A DNA stretch of 64,000 nt. Origin: Pseudomonas paralactis (GTDB taxonomy: Bacteria; Pseudomonadota; Gammaproteobacteria; Pseudomonadales; Pseudomonadaceae). The notes under the pieces are model-generated. The model saw nothing but the letters and a program-made list of their open reading frames with translations. It made no database searches and had not been told where the DNA came from. Below are positions 1-8,995 of the stretch, one piece after another. The DNA is taken from positions 1 to 64,000 of the forward strand of contig NZ_JYLN01000006.1 in assembly GCF_001439735.1 (NCBI RefSeq), written 5' to 3'. Position numbers and translations under genes: made by a program. Position 1 is the first letter of the stretch, and each line of letters begins with the position of its first letter.

Positions 1-84
1 CCCGTGCTAACGAACATTGACCCCTGGTCAGACCGTCGCGAATTGATGCCTGCGCTCCTACCGGCCCTTGAGGCCTTTTTGTAA
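1..84 (+). CDS. 3' end of an unidentified gene (partial)
   Basis: The frame starting at base 1 is open for 27 codons and ends with TAA at 82-84. The visible C-terminus ends in DRRELMPALLPALEAFL, a leucine/alanine-rich amphipathic stretch typical of a folded protein end. The rest of the gene lies outside the window, so no function can be assigned. No start codon or ribosome site is visible, and the call rests only on the open frame and plausible composition. Confidence 0.45.
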   Translation, partial: PVLTNIDPWSDRRELMPALLPALEAFL

Positions 85-214
85 TGGGCAGATCGCGAGC
101 TGATCCAATGTTGGCCAGAAGCTGTTTAGGGCTTCCTCGAATAGGCCTGATACATAGATGCAACCGGGTACCAATGTTTGAAAAGCGGGTTGACAGTGGG
201 GGCGAGTCCATACA

Positions 215-310
215 TAGGAGCGAGCTTGCTCGCGAAAAACGTCAACGATAATGCGAGCATTCTGTTTTGCCGCGGCGTCATTGCGTTCTTCGCGAGCAAG
301 CTCGCTCCTA
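215..310. repeat. REPIN, family A (GAGCGAGCTTGCTCGCGA core)
   Basis: Two inverted REP arms are seen, TAGGAGCGAGCTTGCTCGCG at 215-234 and its reverse complement at about 291-310, separated by a spacer of roughly 55 bp. Each arm also contains the internal GCGAGCTTGCTCGC palindrome. Near-identical pairs lie at 13628-13727, 37660-37759 and 63205-63304, so this is a dispersed intergenic repeat doublet of the Pseudomonas REPIN type. Confidence 0.9.
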
Positions 311-345
311 CAAGGGGTGGTTTTTCCAGAGCCAAAAAACAGGCA

Positions 346-373
346 AAAAAAAGCCCGCTGGGGCGGCGGGCTT
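346..373 (-). terminator. Rho-independent terminator, minus-oriented, source transcript unknown
   Basis: The stem AGCCCGC/GCGGGCT is preceded on the plus strand by a run of A, which is a run of T after the stem on the minus strand. This is a good intrinsic terminator for leftward transcription. No minus-strand gene ends nearby, because the next gene to the right reads rightward. It may end a small RNA or be a relic. Confidence 0.6.
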
Positions 374-617
374 GATATGCAACGTTTGTAACGGATGAGG
401 CTTCACACTACGTCTCGGCTTGTGAATAAAACGTGAAAAATATGTAAGAAAAAGTGTGAATGTGCGGACATTGTCTTAACGGCATTTTCGCTTGACGCAC
501 AGCCACTCGTCGCAACTGTCAATTCTCACAGCTATACGCGCGCGCGCTCACCGTTGTTTGATCTTCCTGGCCCCACGCACACAATCCCTGTGTGTCCTCC
601 AGCTAGGAGATCTTTGA

Positions 618-3600
618 ATGTCTGACTATCCTGATACCCACAACGATCCAATCCTGTCCGCCCCTGACGGCGCTTCGTTCCCCGTCGCCTGTCTGTCCCG
701 CCAGAAAGAGTCTATTGTCGCCGGCCCACAACGCTTGGAAAACCTCGACCATCCTTACTCCGCCTATCCGGCCATACCTCTTGCGCATGTGCCCTATGAA
801 GTTGCGGTGTATGGCCTGGGGATCCGGCATGTGCGCCCTTACGCGCTCTATTCATTTGAGAATTGGACCTCTCTGGGTCTTAACGATTACTTCGCCATCT
901 ACTTCGACGACTTGATTTACCCCGCCGCTGACGGCCTCGTAGCGGATGACACTCTGGTTCGCCAGAGCCTGGCGATTCCCCATGTGCCGGAGGGTGAAGT
1001 TGTCACATATGGCCGAGTTCTGCGGGCAGGCAGCAGCACCGAAAGCACCTCCCCCCAGCGTATTATTCTGGTCAAGACCACCCGGCCAGGTGGCGCCGAT
1101 ACTGACCCGGGCAGCCCATGGCATACCGGGCTGGTAATGGCAGTCGAAGGGTTCCCCGAAGGTGAGACCCTGCGTTTGGAAAATGTCGGTCTCGGCTTGT
1201 ATTGCCTGGTTGACGCCTACGAAAATATCCGCAAAAACGATGTGATCGAGCTGTCCTGGGACGGCATTTTTGTCCTGCACACCGTGACGGTCGATGAGGC
1301 GGACGGAGCGGGACCGATTCGTGTGTTTGTAGCTAAATCGATCATCGAGCAGGGCGGGCAACGGGGTACATTGACCCTGCGTTTTCGCGTGCGGGATGTA
1401 GTTGAGAATTTCTCCGGCGAAAAATATCAGTATTCCAAACCCTATTTCCTCAACGCCGAGCTTGACCCCAACCTGCTGAACTCGCCGATTTTTCTGGTGG
1501 ATGACGAAGAGCTTGATCCCATCACTAAACAGATTGACTTCGACACCCAGAGTGGCTCGACCTTCGAGCTTGTCGTCCTGACCGACCGGCAGTTTCCAAC
1601 GCCTAGCCCCAGATATGAGATCACTGTTTCCTTGCTCTGCACGCGGGACGACGGCACCAGCGAGACTATCTTGTTGGGGCCTGTGCCTGATTTGAACCGG
1701 GGTTTCACCTATATTCCCATCGATAACGACATCATTGCGCAAGTCGTTGGTGGCTCACTTCGGGCGTCATTTATCTGGACGACCGATGTGGCTGCGCACC
1801 AATCCGGCAGCATCACGATCACCGTGGTCGGCACCAAGGTTTCGATGCCAGCGCCCAGCGTCAGCCCCATCGAGTTGGGATTGATTCCGGTAGGCGAGGA
1901 CATCACCGTCACCGTTCCAACCTACGTACCGCACAATCCCGGTATGCTGGAAGAGATGTCCATCACCCATGTGCCGCCGGGTGGTGGTGGCGCGATTATC
2001 CTCAGTCGAGAACAGTTGGCCGGTTCGCAAGGTGGCACCTACACGTTCACTGCGGCCGAAGTGGCACCGTTCAACGGGTTGGGGATCGATATTAAATACA
2101 CCACCAATGATGGCGCCGCCCATATCCTGGGAGGCAGCGCATTGGCGCTGCGTCAATCGGCGACGCTTGGAGCGCAAGTCGGTGAGCGCACCGCCGATAT
2201 GCCGGCGCCACGCTTGCAAGGCGCTATTGGTAACAACGTGGACCCGGCTGATGTGCCCGGTAGCGATGTGTTGGTGACCTTTACCTATTTGGGTACTCGG
2301 GACGGCGACAAGCTTCACTGGTCGTGCGTTGGCTCAGGTCTGGGCGGCTCCGCCAGTGGCACAATCGATATCAACCGCGCAACCGCCGGCAAGGAACTGC
2401 CCTATCCGGTCAGCCGCGACATTCTCGACAAAAACCTCAACGGTAGCCTACGCATTTCTTACAGTCTGGAGAGCGCGGGCCCACCGAAAGTGGTGCTGCG
2501 TTCAGAAGTACTGGTGCTCACTGTAGGCAAAGGTGTGCAGTTGGATCGGCCGATCATTGAGGGTGCCTCGATTTCTCCGGATGAACTCAACCCGTTGGCG
2601 GCCCTGAGTGGCGCGCGGGTGATCGTGAAGTTTCGGCCGATGCTGGCCTCTGACTTTATTACCGTCGATTGGATCACTGCTGATGATCACGGTAGTGCTG
2701 CAAAAAATGTCGATGGCGATCCGACGACCCATGAAGTCAGTGTGCTGTTGGACGCACGCACCATCGCCCAAGGGATCCGCGAGGGGGGCAACACTATTGA
2801 TGTGAAATATCACTTCCATCGCGGCGCATTCGAGTATGAGTCCCTCACAGTTCCCCTGCGATTGCTGGCGCTGACCGGGCTGCCGACGCCGATTATCGAA
2901 GACATCGGCGGGCCGATTCTGGACGTGTCGCAACTGAGCCCAACCGCACGTACCCATATCCCTGTATGGAGTTTCATCCATGAGGACCAATTGATATGGA
3001 TGACTTACGAAAGCGACAGCACTGTTATCGAAGAAACCTACAGCGCCAATGAAGTAACGGATGAGGGTGTGAGAAATGGAATCAATCCACCCACACCGGT
3101 TGACAAGATCAAGTTGCTTGAAGATGGTAAGGAGTTGGTCATCAAGTTCTTGTGCAACATGGCGGAAATCCCTGACAAAAGCACGGCGGTGCTGTTCGGT
3201 GTGCGTCACTACACTATTCAGGCGCAGCCGGGAGTATTGCCTCATCCGTTTATCAATGGCACCGCCGATACCGGGTCGAGCGTCACGGTGGACCCGCTGC
3301 CGATCGAACACAATACGACGGTAACCGTTAGTTACACCGGCATGAGTGGGCAAGATAGCATAACGCTGGAATGGATTTTTGCCGACGGCACTCACCACGC
3401 GGTAGTTGAGAATGGAATGGATGGGGGCTCGGTGGTATTTAACCTGACCGCGGATAAAGTCTTGCATCGCAGTGTAAACAGTACGGTGTGTCTGAGGTAT
3501 TCGGTAGAGCGGCCGGGCGTGGTGGACCCGATTCCATCACAAGTACAGAGGGTGAAGGTAAACTCCATTCCTGTTGCCAGTTTACCGCAACCACGAATCA

Positions 3601-4490
3601 ACAATATTCAGCCTGGCGGCAGTCTGGATGTGAATACCTTTGCAGGGAACGGGCAGGCCTCGTTGCCTAAATGGGCCTTGAGTGTGCAGGAAAGTCGTGC
3701 ATTTATGACATGCACGAGCCCCGGAGTGGCTCCTTTGAATGTACTCACGGTGGATGGCGAACTGGTCACCTCAACAGAGGCCGCCAATGGGCTTGTCAAC
3801 AAAGCGGTACTTCGCAGCTGGCTGACGGGGCTCCCTGATAAGGCGCAAATCACGGTAACCGTTGAGGTTGAGTTCAGTGGTAACACGAGCAAGGAAAACG
3901 CAGTCGAGTTCCCTCCAACCAATTACATTGTCAAGACCTTGCGTGGGATAACTATGGATGAAAGCACTCTATATGTAAATTTGCGTGGATGGGTGCTGCA
4001 AAACTTCGGGTTTACCGACGTGGCGTATACAGGTGCAGTTGGCCGTACTGCCACTGGCGGGTCAGGATTCCTGACATATCGTTCAAGTAACACGTCGGTA
4101 GTTACTGTTGATTTGTACAGCGGACGACTTACATTCACAGGGGTAGGTAGTGCAACAATTACCGTATCGGACACGTCGGGCCAGTCAAAGGGCTATATCG
4201 TTCAAACTTCAGGAGGCGGTAGAATATGCCGCTTCTACGGAGGGTTAGCGCCGTGGCAAACGCACTACAATCAAATCAGAAATTCGGGTGCAATCATGCT
4301 TAAATATGATACTGCTCGAAGTCTCTATAGCGCATTTGGGCGCGGGTTCCCCCACACGGATGTTGCTTGGGTTGATGAAGGTATCCCGCCTGAGTCCCCC
4401 AACGCTTATTACAGTGTCTACTTATCGAGTGGTATGGGATTCAACCGTGACCAATGGTCTGGTAACGCTTATGGATACGGTATTTTTTAA
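618..4490 (+). CDS. Large Ig-like repeat protein, 1290 aa, function unknown
   Basis: The start ATG at 618 has a good AGGAG site about 8 bases upstream. The protein is beta-rich and repetitive: from about residue 400 to 1100, modules of about 100-120 residues recur, beginning with a proline-rich opener such as MPAPRLQGA, LDRPIIEGA, LPTPIIEDI or LPQPRINNI. Residues about 1110-1200 look like a bacterial Ig-like BIG2 domain (SSNTSVVTVD...GVGSATITVSD). The last 90 residues, with AYYSVYLSSG and aromatic/Gly residues, resemble the C-type-lectin-like tips of some adhesins. No signal peptide, transmembrane segment or sorting motif is visible, so how it would leave the cell is unclear. It stands alone, flanked by a REP pair and a terminator. 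A surface adhesin is possible but is inference. Confidence 0.85.
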   Translation: MSDYPDTHNDPILSAPDGASFPVACLSRQKESIVAGPQRLENLDHPYSAYPAIPLAHVPYEVAVYGLGIRHVRPYALYSFENWTSLGLNDYFAIYFDDLIYPAADGLVADDTLVRQSLAIPHVPEGEVVTYGRVLRAGSSTESTSPQRIILVKTTRPGGADTDPGSPWHTGLVMAVEGFPEGETLRLENVGLGLYCLVDAYENIRKNDVIELSWDGIFVLHTVTVDEADGAGPIRVFVAKSIIEQGGQRGTLTLRFRVRDVVENFSGEKYQYSKPYFLNAELDPNLLNSPIFLVDDEELDPITKQIDFDTQSGSTFELVVLTDRQFPTPSPRYEITVSLLCTRDDGTSETILLGPVPDLNRGFTYIPIDNDIIAQVVGGSLRASFIWTTDVAAHQSGSITITVVGTKVSMPAPSVSPIELGLIPVGEDITVTVPTYVPHNPGMLEEMSITHVPPGGGGAIILSREQLAGSQGGTYTFTAAEVAPFNGLGIDIKYTTNDGAAHILGGSALALRQSATLGAQVGERTADMPAPRLQGAIGNNVDPADVPGSDVLVTFTYLGTRDGDKLHWSCVGSGLGGSASGTIDINRATAGKELPYPVSRDILDKNLNGSLRISYSLESAGPPKVVLRSEVLVLTVGKGVQLDRPIIEGASISPDELNPLAALSGARVIVKFRPMLASDFITVDWITADDHGSAAKNVDGDPTTHEVSVLLDARTIAQGIREGGNTIDVKYHFHRGAFEYESLTVPLRLLALTGLPTPIIEDIGGPILDVSQLSPTARTHIPVWSFIHEDQLIWMTYESDSTVIEETYSANEVTDEGVRNGINPPTPVDKIKLLEDGKELVIKFLCNMAEIPDKSTAVLFGVRHYTIQAQPGVLPHPFINGTADTGSSVTVDPLPIEHNTTVTVSYTGMSGQDSITLEWIFADGTHHAVVENGMDGGSVVFNLTADKVLHRSVNSTVCLRYSVERPGVVDPIPSQVQRVKVNSIPVASLPQPRINNIQPGGSLDVNTFAGNGQASLPKWALSVQESRAFMTCTSPGVAPLNVLTVDGELVTSTEAANGLVNKAVLRSWLTGLPDKAQITVTVEVEFSGNTSKENAVEFPPTNYIVKTLRGITMDESTLYVNLRGWVLQNFGFTDVAYTGAVGRTATGGSGFLTYRSSNTSVVTVDLYSGRLTFTGVGSATITVSDTSGQSKGYIVQTSGGGRICRFYGGLAPWQTHYNQIRNSGAIMLKYDTARSLYSAFGRGFPHTDVAWVDEGIPPESPNAYYSVYLSSGMGFNRDQWSGNAYGYGIF

Positions 4491-4523
4491 TTGAGGCGAA
4501 GTTTATTAAAGTGGTGAGTAAAA

Positions 4524-4558
4524 AGGGACGGATCACTGTTATTTATGAATCCGTCCCT
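4524..4558. terminator. Bidirectional terminator between converging genes
   Basis: The perfect 10-bp arms AGGGACGGAT and ATCCGTCCCT are flanked by A-rich and T-rich sequence on both sides. The minus-strand side carries the better T run. It lies between the Ig-like gene and the converging FUSC gene and can serve both. Confidence 0.75.
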
Positions 4559-4571
4559 GTTTCTCATGAGT

Positions 4572-5633
4572 TCAAATCTTCCAATGCGACGAATGTTTAG
4601 CCAGCCGCCCGCGCATCGCATCCACATTCGCCGCCAACTGCACCGTCAACAACCGATACCCATCCAGCGCACTGTAAACCGGTGCATCCAGTGCAGGCTC
4701 ACTGCCTGCTGCGTGACCACTGCGCTCCAACCGCTCCGTCACCCCCGATTTCAACGCCCGCGCCATCCCCACCAGTTGCACCCGAATTTGCCGATGCTCG
4801 GCCTTGAGCATCACCTGCATCCGCGCCGTCGCCTGCTCATCGCGAGGATCCGGCCGAGTATTGCCGAGAATCTCCAGGGTGCTGACGCACAGGCGCAGGT
4901 GCCGCTGGATCGCGTCCAGTTCGGTCATGGAGATACGCACTTCCTTGGACACCGACGGCATCAACGAGCGCAGTTGCACCATCGACCCGTTCAAGCGGTT
5001 GAGCAGCTTGAGGTGCTCATCGTCGGTCACCGATTGGCCACTGATGATGCGGCTGTAGATCTGCGCGCAGTCACGCAGGGCACCTGCCAGGTTGTAGCGC
5101 CACGAATACACGGCGTACAACGGCAAGGCAAAGGAAAACGCCAGGGCCAGCACAATGCCGATGAGGATATCGACGGTGCGCCACAACCCATCGGAGATAG
5201 GGTTATCGCCGTGGCCGGCGACGATAAACACCGTGATCGCCGACAGCAGTGCGATATAGCCGCCCTTGCCGATGGCGTGATAGGAAAAGAACCCGCACAC
5301 CACCGACATTAACAGGTAGGTCAACAGCGGCAGGCCGAAGTAAGCCTGTTGCACCACCAGCAGCAAACCGACGCTGGCGCCGATCAAGGTGCCGTAGGCG
5401 CGCTCGACGGCTTTTTTGCCGATATTGCCGTGATGCTGCAGGCCGCCGATCACGATCAGCATGGTCACCGACGCCCATTCCCCATGGGGCAGGTTCAGGC
5501 CGCTGGTCAACAGGATCGTCGCCAGCAAACCCACAGACACGCGCGCGGCGTGGATCAGCTTGGCGTGACGAAAGCGGCGGTACGGGTCGAGCAGGGGGCG
5601 CAGCAGGCGCCGGGCAAAAATGGGCAGGTTCAT
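4572..5633 (-). CDS. FUSC-family inner-membrane protein
   Basis: This 353-residue protein has an N-terminal hydrophobic half (about residues 25-180) with five or six membrane segments, including LLATILLTSGLNL and the VERAYGTLIGASVGLLL stretch typical of the fusaric acid resistance/aromatic acid exporter (FUSC) family. The C-terminal half is soluble, helical and charged. FUSC proteins such as AaeB and YccS are linked to efflux of aromatic acids or fusaric acid, but the classical ones are about 650-700 aa and often sit with a membrane-fusion protein. This one is half that length and has no such neighbour, so the substrate is unknown. It lies 80 bp downstream of the aldehyde dehydrogenase gene and may be co-transcribed with it. 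Confidence 0.8.
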   Translation of the reverse strand: MNLPIFARRLLRPLLDPYRRFRHAKLIHAARVSVGLLATILLTSGLNLPHGEWASVTMLIVIGGLQHHGNIGKKAVERAYGTLIGASVGLLLVVQQAYFGLPLLTYLLMSVVCGFFSYHAIGKGGYIALLSAITVFIVAGHGDNPISDGLWRTVDILIGIVLALAFSFALPLYAVYSWRYNLAGALRDCAQIYSRIISGQSVTDDEHLKLLNRLNGSMVQLRSLMPSVSKEVRISMTELDAIQRHLRLCVSTLEILGNTRPDPRDEQATARMQVMLKAEHRQIRVQLVGMARALKSGVTERLERSGHAAGSEPALDAPVYSALDGYRLLTVQLAANVDAMRGRLAKHSSHWKI

Positions 5634-5712
5634 CGGTATTGAAGTGGCCTCAAATGTATGAATGTGCTCGACTCAATGTGGGAGCTGTCTGCACATTGGA
5701 ACGGGGTTGGCT

Positions 5713-7329
5713 TCAGAAAATGTAGTCGGTCGTCAGGAAGCTCGAGTCACGGTTGCGCAGGATATCGCTGACCAACGCCTTGTTACTCTCCTGGAACTTG
5801 GTCGCCACCAGGGTACGGATCGAGAACACCCGCAACGCATCATGCACCGACAGCGTGCCTTCGGCCGAGTTCTTGCGCCCGTTGAACGGGAAGGTATCCG
5901 GCCCGCGCTGGCATTGGGCGTTGATATTGATGCGACCGACCTGGTTGGCAAAGGTGTCCACCAGGCGCCCGACGGCGACGGGGTCGGTGCCGAAGATACT
6001 CAACTGTTGGCCAAAATCAGAATCCAGCACGTAGTCGATCACGGTCTCCAGGTCACGGTAGGGCACGATCGGCACCACCGGGCCGAATTGTTCTTCATGG
6101 TAGACGCGCATCTGCGGGTTCACCGGGTACAGCACCGCCGGGTAGAAGAACGAACCACGGCTGCTGCCGCCCTCGCTATTGACCACTTGGGCGCCGTGCC
6201 GGGCGGCATCGGCCACCAGTTCGTTGAGGTAATCCACTTTGCCCACTTCCGGCAATGGCGTCAGCGCCACGCCGTCTTCCCAGGGCATACCGGGCTTGAG
6301 GGTCGAGAGTTTGGCGTTGAATTTCTCGATAAAGCTATCGACGACATCCTCATGCACAAACAGGATCTTCAATGCAGTGCAACGCTGGCCGTTGAACGAC
6401 AGTGAGCCGGTGACCGCTTCACTCACCGCGTTATCCAGGTCCACCTCGGGCAGCACGATCCCGGGGTTCTTCGCATCCAGCCCCAGCGCAGCACGCAAAC
6501 GGTGTGGCTTGGGGTGCAGTTTTTTCAAATCACTGGCGGCCTTGTTGGTGCCGATAAATGCAAAGATATCGATCTTGCCGCTGGCCATCAGCGCGCTCAC
6601 GGTTTCGCGGCCGCTGCCGTAGATCACGTTGATCACCCCGGCCGGGAAGCTGTCGCGGAACGCCTCCAGCAACGGGCGGATCAACAGCACACCGAGCTTG
6701 GCCGGCTTGAACACCACGGTATTGCCCATGATCAACGCCGGGATCAGCGTGGTGAAGGTCTCGTTCAAGGGGTAGTTGTAAGGCCCCATGCACAGCGCCA
6801 CGCCCAGGGGCACGCGACGGATTTGCCCGAGGGTGTCCTGCTCCAGTTCGAAGCGGCTGCTGCGGCGGTCAAGCTCTTTGAGGGCGTTGATGGTGTCGGT
6901 GATGTAGTCGCAGGTACGGTCGAATTCTTTCTGCGAGTCCTTAAGGTTCTTGCCGATTTCCCACATGAGCAGTTTCACCACCGCGTCGCGCTGTTCGCGC
7001 ATACGCCGCAAAAACGCCTCGACGTGCTGGATGCGCTCAACAACGCGCATCGTCGGCCACTCACCCTGGCCACGGTCATAAGCACGCACCGCCGCATCCA
7101 GCGCGGTTAGGGCGGTCTCGGCGTCCAGCAGCGGCGTGCTGCCGATATGCACGCGTTCATCGCCCAACTGCACCGGGCTTTGCACGCGTGCAAGCGGGCC
7201 GTTCCACACCCGCAGCTGGCCATCGACCAGGTAGTCGCGCTGTTCAATGGGCGCCGCCAGGCGAAATTGCTCGGGAATCTGGGAGACGGAAGTAGGAAAC
7301 AGCTGGGCGAGCAGGTTGCTGGTGGTCAT
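5713..7329 (-). CDS. gapN: NADP-dependent glyceraldehyde-3-phosphate dehydrogenase-type aldehyde dehydrogenase
   Basis: The protein is 538 aa from the MTTSNLLAQL start; an upstream extension lacks conservation features. It is an aldehyde dehydrogenase: PYNYP (Asn185) forms the oxyanion hole, and FNGQRC gives the catalytic Cys317. By family it would oxidise glyceraldehyde 3-phosphate to 3-phosphoglycerate without phosphorylation, in the cytoplasm. The segment that normally reads ELGGK, with the general-base Glu 34 residues before the Cys, reads GLDAK here (Gly283). That spacing is exact, so the glutamate is replaced, as it also is in CoA-acylating semialdehyde dehydrogenases. The protein is about 60 residues longer than Streptococcus GapN. 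The aldehyde dehydrogenase call is firm, the substrate is not. Confidence 0.8.
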   Translation of the reverse strand: MTTSNLLAQLFPTSVSQIPEQFRLAAPIEQRDYLVDGQLRVWNGPLARVQSPVQLGDERVHIGSTPLLDAETALTALDAAVRAYDRGQGEWPTMRVVERIQHVEAFLRRMREQRDAVVKLLMWEIGKNLKDSQKEFDRTCDYITDTINALKELDRRSSRFELEQDTLGQIRRVPLGVALCMGPYNYPLNETFTTLIPALIMGNTVVFKPAKLGVLLIRPLLEAFRDSFPAGVINVIYGSGRETVSALMASGKIDIFAFIGTNKAASDLKKLHPKPHRLRAALGLDAKNPGIVLPEVDLDNAVSEAVTGSLSFNGQRCTALKILFVHEDVVDSFIEKFNAKLSTLKPGMPWEDGVALTPLPEVGKVDYLNELVADAARHGAQVVNSEGGSSRGSFFYPAVLYPVNPQMRVYHEEQFGPVVPIVPYRDLETVIDYVLDSDFGQQLSIFGTDPVAVGRLVDTFANQVGRININAQCQRGPDTFPFNGRKNSAEGTLSVHDALRVFSIRTLVATKFQESNKALVSDILRNRDSSFLTTDYIF

Positions 7330-7467
7330 GTCGCTACCCCTGGAATAGTTGCAAAACATGACTAGAGAGTCACCCAACTGACGGCTCTAAGGCAAGGCTT
7401 GCGCGCATTGTTGTTCGCAGCGCGGTGCGCGCCGGGTAAACTGCGCGGCTTTTCAGAAGGAGTTCAC

Positions 7468-8328
7468 ATGAGTCAGTACCAGCCGGGCATTCTTGCCGCA
7501 CCAGTGCCTTTGCAGGCCCGCCATCTGTTTTTCGCCCTCGATTCCCTGCAAGCCGTGCCCGCAGCATTGGACGCGCTGGTGCAACTGACGGATGCGCAGG
7601 CGGTGGTCGGTTTCGGTGAGCCGCTGGTAAAGGCACTGGGCGCCGAGATTGAAGGGCTGCGCGCATTTCCCTCGGTAAGCGCCCCTGGCGCGCACAACCC
7701 GTCCACCCAGCAGGCGTTGTGGGTATGGCTGCATGGGGTGGATCGCGGTGAGTTGCTGCTGCGCAGCCGGGCCGTCGAAAAAGCCCTGGCCCCGGCGTTT
7801 CGCCCGGTGCAATCGATTGAAGGCTTCCGCTACAAGACCGGTTTTGACCTGACCGACTACGAAGACGGCACAGAGAACCCTCACGACGATGCCGCCGTGG
7901 AAGCCGCTTTGACCGACAGCGGCGCCAGCTTTGCCGCGATCCAGCAATGGCAGCACGACCTCGACGGTTTCGCCGCATTGCCTGCCCAGGAGCGTGATCA
8001 CATTATCGGCCGTCGCCATGGTGACAACGAAGAACTCGACGACGCCCCGGAATCTGCCCATACCAAACGCACGGCCCAGGAGAGCTTTACCCCGGAAGCC
8101 TTTGTGGTACGTCGTTCGATGCCCTGGGCCGAGAATGGCCAAGCGGGGTTGATGTTTCTCGCCTTCGGGCATTCCTTCGATGCGTTTGAGGCCCAGCTTC
8201 GGCGTATGAGCGGGTTGGAGGACGGGATCGTCGATGGCCTGTATCGCATCAGCAAGCCGCTGACCGGTGGCTATTACTGGTGCCCGCCGGTGAGGGAAGG
8301 GCGCCTGGACCTGAGTCTGGTTTTTTAA
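7468..8328 (+). CDS. DyP-type heme peroxidase
   Basis: The protein is 286 aa; the ATG at 7468 was chosen because AAGGAG precedes it and the upstream extension is not protein-like. The family signature YEDGTENP lies at 131-138 and supplies the distal aspartate. His198 in AHTKRT is the expected proximal heme ligand, and Arg217/218 in VVRRSMPW is the distal arginine region. DyP peroxidases use hydrogen peroxide to oxidise dyes and phenolics; the closest enterobacterial relatives by layout are of the YfeX type. No Tat or Sec signal is visible, so it is likely cytoplasmic. No encapsulin gene is adjacent. It diverges from the aldehyde dehydrogenase gene. Confidence 0.9.
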   Translation: MSQYQPGILAAPVPLQARHLFFALDSLQAVPAALDALVQLTDAQAVVGFGEPLVKALGAEIEGLRAFPSVSAPGAHNPSTQQALWVWLHGVDRGELLLRSRAVEKALAPAFRPVQSIEGFRYKTGFDLTDYEDGTENPHDDAAVEAALTDSGASFAAIQQWQHDLDGFAALPAQERDHIIGRRHGDNEELDDAPESAHTKRTAQESFTPEAFVVRRSMPWAENGQAGLMFLAFGHSFDAFEAQLRRMSGLEDGIVDGLYRISKPLTGGYYWCPPVREGRLDLSLVF

Positions 8329-8359
8329 ACGCCTTTTTGCCTGCTTCCTGAGGCACGCC

Positions 8360-8911
8360 TCAAGCGCTTTTGAGCGTTTCCAGCCACGCGGGATCGAGCC
8401 GGGTTTGTTCGGTATCGATCCCCATCGCGTGCATCTTCGCCTTGTGTGCGTTGATCTCGCCAACCAGTTGCGCCTGGGCGCTGGAGTTGGCGTCCAGCTC
8501 ATGCATCTGCGTCAGCCCCAGGTGATAGAAACGCAACAGCTTGATGGCGGTGGGGTCGTTGGCTTGTACCCGCTCGGTGACCTTGTGCATTACGTTGGTC
8601 ACGCTCATCAGGCTGCGCTTGAGCTGCCAGCCATACACCGCCGGCGCCAGCCAGGGCTGGGACCAGAACGGGCCACGCACCAGCGCCAACACGACCAACA
8701 CGGCGGCAAATACACCGCCGACATTGAAGCGAAAGTTGTCCCCGCCAGGTTCGCCGAACAGCATCACCGCCAGGCTCGACAGCAGCATGGCCAGGGCCAG
8801 GAACAGCACGGCCACGATCAGCGTGCTGCGGCGCGTCTGTTGACGGTAGGTGACGGGGTCGCAGGGTTTGAGCTCGAACATCCGGGTCAGGTCTCCAGAA
8901 AGGGCGCTCAT
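8360..8911 (-). CDS. DUF3087-type small membrane protein
   Basis: The 183-residue protein begins at the ATG at 8911 (MSALSGDLTRMFELKPCD). Two hydrophobic segments at about residues 29-51 and 65-80 are followed by a soluble helical C-terminus containing YHLGLTQMHELDANS. The pattern matches the DUF3087 family, which has no known function. It converges with the DyP gene, and the two stop codons are only about 30 bases apart. No functional inference from the neighbours is possible. Confidence 0.75.
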   Translation of the reverse strand: MSALSGDLTRMFELKPCDPVTYRQQTRRSTLIVAVLFLALAMLLSSLAVMLFGEPGGDNFRFNVGGVFAAVLVVLALVRGPFWSQPWLAPAVYGWQLKRSLMSVTNVMHKVTERVQANDPTAIKLLRFYHLGLTQMHELDANSSAQAQLVGEINAHKAKMHAMGIDTEQTRLDPAWLETLKSA

Positions 8912-8995
8912 CTTCTCATGCTTGCAACAATGAAGTTGAACGATGGCTGCGCACGGTTTCTCTAAACCTGTGAAGCCCTCATGAGGTATGCCGTC

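Larger units (their letters stand above)
85..617. other. Intergenic region, 533 bp
   Basis: No convincing gene was found here. The region carries a REP pair (215-310), a strong minus-oriented terminator hairpin (346-373) and the upstream region of the large Ig-like gene, including an alternating CG tract near 537-546. Short open frames across the REP pair are repeat artefacts. Confidence 0.6.

Noticed and set aside
126..375. Short open frames on both strands containing VGASLLAKN-like sequence
   Set aside because: They run through the REP palindromes. The same peptide recurs at every family-A repeat (13493-13828, 37648-37860), so it is a translation of the repeat, not a gene.
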